Part shown: one piece after another, positions 33,098 through 40,870 of the stretch
Layout: each line of letters begins with the position of its first letter
How positions within the stretch are numbered: position 1 is the stretch's first letter
NCBI RefSeq assembly: GCF_020907275.1
Contig: NZ_JAJJWI010000022.1
Location: 17,687-81,686 of the forward strand
Direction: 5' to 3'
From: Pontibacter silvestris
GTDB lineage: Bacteria > Bacteroidota > Bacteroidia > Cytophagales > Hymenobacteraceae
Length of the DNA: 64,000 nucleotides
The notes under the pieces: generated by a model
What the model saw: only the letters and a program-made list of their open reading frames with translations
Databases searched by the model: none
Told to the model about the DNA's origin: nothing
Made by a program: the position numbers and the translations under genes

Positions 33098-33168
33098 TTT
33101 AACCCATACTCATAGATGATTTATACATGACAGAGCAGGTAGAAGGATGCTTGTTGTATAAAAATCAC

Positions 33169-33176
33169 TATTTTTG
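33169..33176 (+). promoter_or_regulatory. -7 box immediately before the putative porin start
   Basis: TATTTTTG ends 4 nt before the GTG start, so transcription should begin at or near the start codon. Confidence 0.55.
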
Positions 33177-33180
33177 AACC

Positions 33181-35100
33181 GTGAAAAGAATCTTTTTAGT
33201 TGCCATACTTTTTGTGATAGGCTTTTTGGCACAGCAGAGTGCCACTGCTCAAATTATAGATGATTCCACTAAGGTACTTTATAGCCCTAAAACAACCCTC
33301 CAGTTATTTGAACAGGATGTATTGGAAGGGCGATATCTGGAGCAGCGTATAGACACAAGCCTTCAGAACATGCATAATGAACGCTACTGGTATCAGGATT
33401 CTGCTTATTACCAGCATTTGGGTAATGTTGGTACCGCTGCGCAACCACTTTTTTATCGGATGCCACAGAAAATAGGGGTCAGGTTAGGTAAAAATATTTT
33501 TGACCGCTATGCTTACGACCCTCAAAATATAAACTATTATAACACCCGTTCCCCCTATACACATTTATATTACGTGCAGGGTGGCCAGGGAGAGCAGGTT
33601 TTTGAAGGTATTCATGCCCGCAATATCTCCCCGAACTGGAACGTAGGGCTGGCATATAGAATTATCTCAACAGAAAAGCAATTTAGTGCGAGAAGTAACC
33701 TTACCAATGGGCTTATCAGTAACCATGCGGTAAAAGTTTTCACTCATTATCGCTCTAAAAATGATAAGTATGACCTGTTTGCCAATTTTACGTCTATGAA
33801 AGCGGAGCAAATAGAACAGGGAGGGATCATCCCTGAATCAGCTGATGCCACACCTGAAAGCTTGTTTGATTATGATGACTATGAGACTATACCTGCATTT
33901 TTAGAACAAGCCTCTAATGATGAAGGACGCAATAACTTTCACTTAATGCACATTTATAAATTAGTGGGAGAAGATTTAAAGTTTTATCATACATTGGATC
34001 TGCACCGACAGAGCAATACATACCAGGATGCTGCAATTCCTTACGAAACAGATGCAGATGGAAGAAGCAGTTTGTTGTTTTATCCAAGAACAATTTACAA
34101 TAGCAGCCAAACAATGGACAGCACGATTTACAAGGAAACCCAAAATGTAATCGGTGTAACTGGTAATAATAAGCTGTCTTTTTATAAAGCTTTTATTAAG
34201 TACCGTAGTGCGAACATAAACTATCGCACCAATTACAGGTTTGCAAGTGAAGATACTACTTCGGCTGCCGCTGTGTACAATAGCAAAGACTATAACCAAC
34301 TATTTGTTGGTGGGCAGCTACGCTTGTTCTATGAAAATAAAGCTGAGCTTAAAGTTGAAGGTGAGTTTCAGATTTCAACAGATTACTGGGTTAAGGGTAC
34401 TGCTAGGCTTGGGGGCTTGCAAGGTTCGCTGGAGCGAGTGCTTATATCACCAACAGTTACTCAAAGCTATATGCTGAGCAACCACTATGTCTGGGAGAAT
34501 GATTTCAATAATTCTGTTACGGATAATATAGCGGCCTCATATGCCGGGAAAATCGGTGGAAGACAGTTTGTAAAGCTTTCAGGGCATTACACTAATATTA
34601 AGCGTTATATATATTACAACGAAGAACAAGTGCCTGAGCAGCTAAGCCGTAACCAGCGTTTCTGGGGAGCTGAGATTTCTCATCATGTTCGCTTCGGAGC
34701 TTTTCACCTGGAAAACTATGTAAAATACACTAATACTGATGAGGCAGATAAAGTCAGAATGCCTGAGTTCTTAGTAGACTCCAAGCTTTATTTCCAGGGG
34801 GCACTGTTTAAGGACGCACTTTACGGGCAATTGGGAGTGCAGGCAACAATGCCTACAGGATATTATGCTGATGCTTATATGCCGGTTACGCAGCAGTTTT
34901 ATGTGCAGGATAATTTCGAAACAAATACTTATCCTGTCATTGATCTATTTGTGACCGTGGATATAAAGAACCTGAATGCCTTTCTTAGTATGAGGCATTT
35001 TAACTATGACTTATGGGAGCCTGGATATTTTTCTACTCCTTACTATCCAGGTATGCGCCGAAGCTTTACATTTGGCATAAAGTGGATGTTTTTTGACTAA
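33181..35100 (+). CDS. Putative outer-membrane porin (Bacteroidota porin family)
   Basis: 639 residues. Signal peptide KRIFLVAILFVIGFLAQQSATAQ, then a region typical of the Bacteroidota putative porin family (YYNTRSPYTHLYYVQGGQGEQVFEGIHARN near residues 120-150) followed by many alternating amphipathic strands to the C-terminus, which ends in the aromatic FGIKWMFFD, as for BAM-inserted barrels. Start is a GTG at 33181, supported by its position at the beginning of the signal peptide and by the -7 box 4 nt upstream. Substrate unknown. 83 bp after lpxK. Confidence 0.88.
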   Translation: MKRIFLVAILFVIGFLAQQSATAQIIDDSTKVLYSPKTTLQLFEQDVLEGRYLEQRIDTSLQNMHNERYWYQDSAYYQHLGNVGTAAQPLFYRMPQKIGVRLGKNIFDRYAYDPQNINYYNTRSPYTHLYYVQGGQGEQVFEGIHARNISPNWNVGLAYRIISTEKQFSARSNLTNGLISNHAVKVFTHYRSKNDKYDLFANFTSMKAEQIEQGGIIPESADATPESLFDYDDYETIPAFLEQASNDEGRNNFHLMHIYKLVGEDLKFYHTLDLHRQSNTYQDAAIPYETDADGRSSLLFYPRTIYNSSQTMDSTIYKETQNVIGVTGNNKLSFYKAFIKYRSANINYRTNYRFASEDTTSAAAVYNSKDYNQLFVGGQLRLFYENKAELKVEGEFQISTDYWVKGTARLGGLQGSLERVLISPTVTQSYMLSNHYVWENDFNNSVTDNIAASYAGKIGGRQFVKLSGHYTNIKRYIYYNEEQVPEQLSRNQRFWGAEISHHVRFGAFHLENYVKYTNTDEADKVRMPEFLVDSKLYFQGALFKDALYGQLGVQATMPTGYYADAYMPVTQQFYVQDNFETNTYPVIDLFVTVDIKNLNAFLSMRHFNYDLWEPGYFSTPYYPGMRRSFTFGIKWMFFD

Positions 35101-35170
35101 GCTATACTCAATGTTATTAGTAAAAGATTCCATATTAAAGTTTATTAAGCACAGAGAACATTAGTTATAC

Positions 35171-35776
35171 ATGTCAACTCAACCAACTAAAACTATACTC
35201 AGGCTTCAATTACCGACGGATCCTCGTTGGGTTAACATTGCGGAGAAAAACATTGAAGATATCTTAGTGGACCATGCTTATTGTGAGCAGAAAGCAGCTA
35301 CATCTGGTATTTCACTCATTGTAAAGTACCCCGACAAAACCCGCCTGGTGGAGGAGATGACAGACCTTGTGGCTGAAGAATGGAGTCATTTTGAAAGAGT
35401 TATGGCCGAGCTAAAAAAGCGTGGCTTCGGACTAGGACGTAATCGGCCGGATAAATATGTCGTAGAACTCACAAAGCACATTAGGAAAGGAAATAAGCGG
35501 GAGCGGCAATTGATGGACCACCTTTTGATTAACGCGCTTATCGAGGCTCGTAGTTGCGAACGCTTTAAGCTTCTCTGGAAGAACATTCAGGATGAGGGAC
35601 TACAGAAGTTTTATTATGAACTGATGGTGTCAGAAGCAGGCCATTACGTAAGCTTTGTAAAGCTGGCTAAAGAATATATGCCAGCCGAAGAAGTAGATGC
35701 CAGGTTAAAAGAACTGCTGGAAATAGAAGCCGACATTATCCATAACCTGGAGCCCAGGCCAGACAGAATGCACTAG
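35171..35776 (+). CDS. miaE: tRNA-(ms2io6A)-hydroxylase MiaE
   Basis: Non-haem diiron enzyme that hydroxylates the prenyl group of ms2i6A37 in tRNA. 201 residues. Ferritin-like four-helix fold with iron ligands in LVDHAYCEQKAA, VAEEWSHFERV (E-x-x-H), IEARSCERF and VSEAGHYVSF (E-x-x-H). It works on the product of MiaB, whose gene lies about 7 kb away in the window. Confidence 0.95.
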   Translation: MSTQPTKTILRLQLPTDPRWVNIAEKNIEDILVDHAYCEQKAATSGISLIVKYPDKTRLVEEMTDLVAEEWSHFERVMAELKKRGFGLGRNRPDKYVVELTKHIRKGNKRERQLMDHLLINALIEARSCERFKLLWKNIQDEGLQKFYYELMVSEAGHYVSFVKLAKEYMPAEEVDARLKELLEIEADIIHNLEPRPDRMH

Positions 35777-35870
35777 GCTTAAATGTGGTCTGTCGTGCTA
35801 CTGTTTTTAAGATTACTTACCCTTAGTCACGCAATAAGAGACAGGCGATTTGCTCATCAAATATCAAATC

Positions 35871-35924
35871 TATAGCAAGGTTTATTTTCTTTTTGCAGCA
35901 CAAATGAAAATAAACCTTGCTATA
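35871..35924. terminator. Bidirectional terminator between miaE and the secreted-protein gene
   Basis: A 19-bp perfect stem (TATAGCAAGGTTTATTTTC and its complement) with a 16-nt loop between convergent genes. Confidence 0.85.
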
Positions 35925-35958
35925 AAGCATTCTTCATCAATAGATTATAATTAAAAGA

Positions 35959-37224
35959 TCAAGTCTTCTGCTTTTTCTTTTTAGCCGCCGGAAACAGAAT
36001 GTTATTCAGTATTAACCTATAGCCAGGCGAGTTAGGATGCAGGGCAAGGTCAGTCGGGTCCTCACCAACCAGGTGCTGATAGTCTTCTGGGTCGTGGCCA
36101 CCATAAAATGTCCAGGTGCCGCGGGCAAACGTGCCATGCATGTAGCGTATTTCACCAAGTTCTTTGTTTTCTCCCATAACTATCACTTCCGGCTTTACGA
36201 GATCTTTTCTGTAAGCTGTCGTCTGCCCCATAAAACCTTTCACCGTCTTTTCGTGGTTTTGAGTGAGCATAGTAGGAATCGGATCCCATTTGGCAGAGAA
36301 GGTAAAGAGCTGGAAATAATCATTCTCCTCCGATACAGGGCGCTGTTGTGGCTGAACATCTATGTTAGAATATTCGTACTCCAGCGGGTTTAAGACCAGC
36401 TTAAAATCTCTGAAAGCAAAAGTGTTACTATAGTCCAGCTTTTCCTGTGCCTGAGGGTCTGCACCGTCTCCGTCATACATGGTTTCCAGGAAGTCAATTC
36501 CAGCGGCTGCCAGAGCTATGTCATAGGTATCTGTTGCTGAGCACATGGCAAAAAGAAAGCCTCCGCCCGCACAAAAGTTTTTTATCTTATTTACTACAGC
36601 CAGCTTTAACTGCGACACTTTTTCAAAGCCATGCTTTTGGGCAGACTGTTCCGCATCCCGCTGCTGCTCCTGATACCAAGGATAATGGCGGTAGCTGGCA
36701 TAAAACTTGCCATACTGTCCTGTAAAGTCTTCGTGGTGAAGGTGCAGCCAATCATACTCAGGTAGCTTTTCATCCATTATCTCATCATCGTATATAATGT
36801 CATAAGGGATTTCAGCATAAGTCAGCACCAGTGTTACAGCGTCATCCCAGGGCATTTTTGTTTTTGGAGAATACACTGCAATTTTTGGCACTTTCTCCAG
36901 TTTCATCACATCCATGTTCGCCTCAGGGTTGGATATTTCCTGCAGTACACTATTATACTGAGCATCTGAGATTACATTGTAGCTTACACCACGCACGATC
37001 AACTCATTCTCCAGCTGAGGAGCATGCTGAAAGGCAAAGCTGCCACCACGGAAATTAAGTAGCCAGTCTACCGATATATTTTTACTTAAGGTCCAATAGG
37101 CGATACCGTAAGCTTTCAAATGCTCTTTCTGCGTCTCATCCATGGGTATGAGAATAGTACTGGCAATACTTTTAAGTGAGAGGAGTTGGAACAGTAAGAA
37201 TAGCGTGGTAATACGAAAAAACAT
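35959..37224 (-). CDS. Secreted protein of uncertain function
   Basis: 421 residues from the ATG at 37224 (a TTG 15 bp upstream could add 5 residues). Signal peptide FFRITTLFLLFQLLSLKSIAS. The middle has VPKIAVYSPK, LTYAEIPYDIIYDDEI, DWLHLHHEDFTGQYG, then FCAGGGFLFAMCSATDTYDIAL, a nucleophile-elbow-like turn as in class I amidotransferase/ThuA-like folds, and a C-terminal GTWTFYGGHDPEDYQH. Similar proteins in related genomes are, to my memory, sometimes labelled asparagine synthetase B, but no asparagine synthetase motif is visible and the protein is exported. I would call it a periplasmic ThuA/GATase-like protein at best. Confidence 0.75.
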   Translation of the reverse strand: MFFRITTLFLLFQLLSLKSIASTILIPMDETQKEHLKAYGIAYWTLSKNISVDWLLNFRGGSFAFQHAPQLENELIVRGVSYNVISDAQYNSVLQEISNPEANMDVMKLEKVPKIAVYSPKTKMPWDDAVTLVLTYAEIPYDIIYDDEIMDEKLPEYDWLHLHHEDFTGQYGKFYASYRHYPWYQEQQRDAEQSAQKHGFEKVSQLKLAVVNKIKNFCAGGGFLFAMCSATDTYDIALAAAGIDFLETMYDGDGADPQAQEKLDYSNTFAFRDFKLVLNPLEYEYSNIDVQPQQRPVSEENDYFQLFTFSAKWDPIPTMLTQNHEKTVKGFMGQTTAYRKDLVKPEVIVMGENKELGEIRYMHGTFARGTWTFYGGHDPEDYQHLVGEDPTDLALHPNSPGYRLILNNILFPAAKKKKQKT

Positions 37225-37353
37225 CTGGTTCGTCTTCAAAATATAGATGATTGTATAATATTGATACTTTTTAAATAAAATGAAGCTAACTTACAGCTAA
37301 GCTATTGTATACTTAACGAAAAAAAGATTAAAGTGCACAACTTTTTTTAAAGA

Positions 37354-38598
37354 ATGAACTTAATTGAAAACATACGTGAAAGCTTAAGGGCTATTTACGG
37401 AAATTTACTGCGTACTGTACTTACAGGGCTTATTATTGCTTTTGGTATTATGTCGCTTATAGGTATACTAACTGCTGTAGACAGTATGAAGTATACACTG
37501 GAGCAAACTTTTTCCAGCCTTGGAGCAAACTCTTTCGACATCAGAAGAAAAGGATATAACAACAGGGGCAGCCAACAGGGAAAAGTGCAGAAAGTGTACC
37601 CTGATATAACGTACAGGCAGGCGGCCATGTATAAAAGCCTGATGGATGATAAAGGCAGAGTTAGTCTTTCATCCTATATATCAGGGGCAACAGTTGTTAA
37701 AAGTACTACAGCGAAAACAAATCCTAATATTAATATAGTAGCCGGTAATGAATACTACCTGCAGAACCAGAATCTGAACCTGGAGCGTGGACGCGGATTT
37801 TCTACCTATGAACTGGAGAATGGAACAAATGTAGCTATCATAGGAAAAGAGGTAGCTGATAATCTGTTTCCTAAAAAAGATCCACTTGGGGAGAGTATTA
37901 CATTCCTTGGCCGTCATTTTAAAATTGTTGGGCAATTGGAGAAACAAGGAGGCAGCATGGGGGGCAGTGGGGGAGACCGGACTATTCTTATACCTCTGGA
38001 AACAGGGCGGCACATTCCACGACCCGACAATTCTGTTCTTAATTATACAATTAAGACCGCTGTCTTCAAACCTGAAGACCTCAACTTTGTAATGGGTGAG
38101 GCAACCGGGGTAATGCGCAACCTTAGGCAGGATGCTTTAGGGCAGGAAGAGTCCTTCGAAATCAGGCGTAGTGATTCTGCTTTAGAAAGCCTGAATGAAA
38201 TATCTGGTTATTTGAAAGCAGGAGGATTCGTAATAGGCTTCATTACTTTATTAGGGGCTTCAGTAGGTTTGATGAACATTATGATGGTTTCTGTAAATGA
38301 GCGAACCAGAGAAATCGGCGTTAGAAAAGCATTAGGTGCCACAGCTTTACAGATCCGGCAGCAATTCCTGATTGAAGCAATTGTTATTTGCATGTTGGGC
38401 GGATTAGTGGGTATTTTGTTTGGCGTATTAATGGGCAATGGCATTGCAGCTTTAATTGGTGAAGGAGGTTTTATTGTGCCTTGGATCTGGGTTTTTGTAG
38501 GTTTAAGTATATGCATACTGGTCGGTATGGCCTCTGGTTATTACCCAGCCTCCAGAGCATCTAAACTTGACCCTATTGAATCTTTACGATACGAATAA
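37354..38598 (+). CDS. MacB/FtsX-type ABC transporter permease
   Basis: 414 residues. N-terminal membrane helix (about 20-42), a periplasmic MacB-core domain of about 240 residues, then three C-terminal helices with the FtsX-family blocks MNIMMVSVNERTREIGVRKALGA and YYPASRASKLDPIESLRYE. Acts with an ATPase not encoded next to it, so it is an orphan permease here. Likely exports or extracts lipoproteins, peptides or drugs (family knowledge); substrate unknown. Confidence 0.93.
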   Translation: MNLIENIRESLRAIYGNLLRTVLTGLIIAFGIMSLIGILTAVDSMKYTLEQTFSSLGANSFDIRRKGYNNRGSQQGKVQKVYPDITYRQAAMYKSLMDDKGRVSLSSYISGATVVKSTTAKTNPNINIVAGNEYYLQNQNLNLERGRGFSTYELENGTNVAIIGKEVADNLFPKKDPLGESITFLGRHFKIVGQLEKQGGSMGGSGGDRTILIPLETGRHIPRPDNSVLNYTIKTAVFKPEDLNFVMGEATGVMRNLRQDALGQEESFEIRRSDSALESLNEISGYLKAGGFVIGFITLLGASVGLMNIMMVSVNERTREIGVRKALGATALQIRQQFLIEAIVICMLGGLVGILFGVLMGNGIAALIGEGGFIVPWIWVFVGLSICILVGMASGYYPASRASKLDPIESLRYE

Positions 38599-38614
38599 CC
38601 AAACCCTTGCGCTC

Positions 38615-38661
38615 AAAAACAAATGAGCCGCTGCAGTCAATGCAGCGGCTCATTTGTTTTT
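38615..38661. terminator. Bidirectional terminator between the ABC permease and the OmpH gene
   Basis: A 21-bp perfect stem (core AATGAGCCGCTGCA/TGCAGCGGCTCATT) with a 5-nt loop, A/T runs at both ends, convergent genes. Confidence 0.95.
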
Positions 38662-38732
38662 ATGATTATATTAGTATGAGCGGTGGCCAAAATGGTCTGT
38701 CGCCTTAAAAATAAAGCACTTAGTTTCAGAAC

Positions 38733-39347
38733 TTATTTCTTTGTTGTCGCAGCTGCCGCGGTAGAGTCAGCTGCTGACTTATACCGGTCGTTCAATGCTT
38801 TAAGAACGTCTGTGGTAACATCTAAAGTAGAGTCTCCATAAAGGATGGCACTGTTACCTCTGGAGTAAGTAAGAACCATTTTATAACCTTTGTCTTTACT
38901 TAGTTCCTGCAGATAGGCTTCTACTCTGTCGTATATTTTTTTCATTTCCTCCGACTCTTCCGTTGCCAGCTCCGTGCTGGCATTCTGGTTCTGAGCTTGC
39001 AGTTGCTGCTGCTGTTGCTGCAGGCGTTGCTCAGTGGCTGCACGCTGCTGTTGTGTCATTGTCTGAGCTGACTGCTGATATCTTTCAACTTCTTTTTGAA
39101 AAGCATCTGCTTTAGAGCGAAGGCTTTGCTCTGCTGTTCTTGATTTTCCCTCCAGGCGAGTACGAACATCCTTAAAGTACTCATAGTTCGTTAATAGAGA
39201 GTCAGAATTTACATAAACGATGTCGCCTCCAATACCGGCGGTGCTGCCTTCTGAAGAACCATTTGCCTGAGTGCTTCCCTGATTCTGATTACATGAGGTA
39301 ACTAAAGCAGCTAAGGCTACTCCTAAAGCGATTTTTGATACTTTCAC
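38733..39347 (-). CDS. OmpH/Skp-family periplasmic chaperone, lipoprotein form
   Basis: 204 residues. Lipoprotein signal peptide KVSKIALGVALAALVTSC with the lipid Cys at 19, a Gln/Ser/Gly-rich linker, then IVYVNSDSLLTNYEYFKD and a long helical Gln/Arg/Glu-rich arm (about 60-140) ending with YKMVLTYSRGNSAILYGDSTLDVTTDVLKALN, typical of OmpH/Skp. Holds unfolded outer-membrane proteins in the periplasm (family knowledge). Start codon is GTG at 39347; a -7 box TATATTTG lies 57 nt upstream. The lipid anchor differs from soluble proteobacterial Skp. Confidence 0.9.
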   Translation of the reverse strand: MKVSKIALGVALAALVTSCNQNQGSTQANGSSEGSTAGIGGDIVYVNSDSLLTNYEYFKDVRTRLEGKSRTAEQSLRSKADAFQKEVERYQQSAQTMTQQQRAATEQRLQQQQQQLQAQNQNASTELATEESEEMKKIYDRVEAYLQELSKDKGYKMVLTYSRGNSAILYGDSTLDVTTDVLKALNDRYKSAADSTAAAATTKK

Positions 39348-39404
39348 AGTGTGTTAATTATGCTTATTTGATTATTATTCTTGTATCTGGAATCTAAGAT
39401 AGAA

Positions 39405-39412
39405 CAAATATA
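39405..39412 (-). promoter_or_regulatory. -7 box of the OmpH gene
   Basis: TATATTTG on the minus strand; leader of about 50 nt to the GTG start. Confidence 0.5.
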
Positions 39413-39426
39413 TAAATTGATAAAAT

Positions 39427-40746
39427 TTAATGTTGCAGTAGTTCCTTATAAGTTTCTTCTGCTTCCATTAAGTTATCATTGTTCAATCCGGTAAGGCGAA
39501 CATGTTTGGTTTCGTTAACAAGCACTGGATCATACTTTGCAACTACACGAATATAGTTCTCTGTCCAACCTTCCATTATGCCATTTTTTACATCATCTTC
39601 GAATAGCACATTAAACTCGCTGCCAATGTTCTGCTCATAGAAGAAATGCTTCTTTTTCTCGGATAAAATGCGCAGCATATCGGCTCGGCGGTTGCGGTCT
39701 TTTGTGCTTACTTTGCCTGACATGCCCGGAGCTAGTGTGTTTTCTCTTTCAGAGTAAGGAAAAACATGCAGGTAACTCACGTCAAGTTCATTCAGGAAGT
39801 TGTACGTTTCGAGAAAATCTTCTTCGGTCTCGCCAGGGAAGCCTACTATCACGTCCACACCAATGCAGCAATGGGGCATAAGTTCTTTTATCTTAGCCAC
39901 ACGCTCTGCATAAAGTTCACGCTGATACCTTCGCCGCATCAGTTTCAGTATTTTGTTTGAACCGGACTGTAAGGGCACATGGAAATGTGGCATAAAGCGG
40001 TTGCTTTTCGACACAAACGCTATAATATCGTTGTGAAGTAGGTTCGGTTCAATAGAAGAAATCCTGAAACGATCAATGGTTTCAATCTTATCTAGTTCCT
40101 GAATAAGCTGGTAGAAGGTCTCAACGCGCTTGCCGTCCTGCAGCCCGAAATCTCCCGTGTTGACCCCTGTCAGCACAATCTCCTTTACACCGGATTCAGC
40201 AATTTCATGAGCCGATTTCACTACGTTTTCGATGCTGTCGGAGCGGCTGTTGCCTCGCGCCAGTGGTATGGTACAAAATGTACAGGAGTAGTCGCAACCA
40301 TCCTGCACTTTCAGGAAGGTGCGCGTACGGTCACCAAAAGAGTAGGAATTATGGAATGTATTTGCTTCTGAAATAGGACTGGCATATACTTCTGCCTTGC
40401 CTCTTTTCTCAAAGCCCTCCAAAATATCTACCAACTGAAATTTCTCTGCGGCACCCAATACAGCGTCTACGCCAGGTATTTCAGAAATTTCTTTAGGCTT
40501 TAACTGTGCATAACAGCCTACGATAGTAATAAAAGCGTTAGGGGAATGCTTCAGGGCCTCCTTAACAATTTTACGACATTTCTTATCTGCATTGTCCGTT
40601 ACCGAACAAGTATTTATTACATAAATATCAGGCGTATCGGTAAACTCTACCTTTTCAAAGCCTCGCTCTTGGAATATTCTTCCAATAGTGCTTGTTTCGG
40701 AGTAGTTAAGTTTACAGCCTAAGGTATAAAAAGCTACTTTTTTCAT
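39427..40746 (-). CDS. mtaB: tRNA t6A37 methylthiotransferase MtaB
   Basis: Radical-SAM enzyme converting t6A37 to ms2t6A37 in ANN-decoding tRNAs. 439 residues from the ATG at 40746. UPF0004 cysteines C11, C47, C78; radical SAM motif C151-x3-C155-x2-C158 in DGCDYSCTFC; C-terminal TRAM domain. An upstream in-frame ATG at 40815 would add 23 residues, but the conserved protein starts KKVAFYTLGCKLN and the -7 box TATCTTTG at 40757-40764 lies between the two, so the shorter start is right. Confidence 0.95.
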   Translation of the reverse strand: MKKVAFYTLGCKLNYSETSTIGRIFQERGFEKVEFTDTPDIYVINTCSVTDNADKKCRKIVKEALKHSPNAFITIVGCYAQLKPKEISEIPGVDAVLGAAEKFQLVDILEGFEKRGKAEVYASPISEANTFHNSYSFGDRTRTFLKVQDGCDYSCTFCTIPLARGNSRSDSIENVVKSAHEIAESGVKEIVLTGVNTGDFGLQDGKRVETFYQLIQELDKIETIDRFRISSIEPNLLHNDIIAFVSKSNRFMPHFHVPLQSGSNKILKLMRRRYQRELYAERVAKIKELMPHCCIGVDVIVGFPGETEEDFLETYNFLNELDVSYLHVFPYSERENTLAPGMSGKVSTKDRNRRADMLRILSEKKKHFFYEQNIGSEFNVLFEDDVKNGIMEGWTENYIRVVAKYDPVLVNETKHVRLTGLNNDNLMEAEETYKELLQH

Positions 40747-40756
40747 AATCAGAGTG

Positions 40757-40764
40757 CAAAGATA
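40757..40764 (-). promoter_or_regulatory. -7 box that fixes the mtaB start
   Basis: TATCTTTG on the minus strand, 10 nt before the ATG at 40746; predicted leader under 8 nt. Confidence 0.6.
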
Positions 40765-40870
40765 CAAAAAATCAATTTTGTATAACAGAATATTGAGTAA
40801 CTGATTAACAACCAATTAGCACAACAACTTTATTTGATAAACCATTTTGGTATTAAAGAAAAAAAGGGTA

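Noticed and set aside
37225..37239. TTG start of the secreted protein at 37239
   Set aside because: The ATG at 37224 begins directly at the signal peptide; kept as an alternative only.
40747..40815. Longer mtaB start at 40815
   Set aside because: The added 23 residues are not conserved and the -7 box lies inside this stretch.
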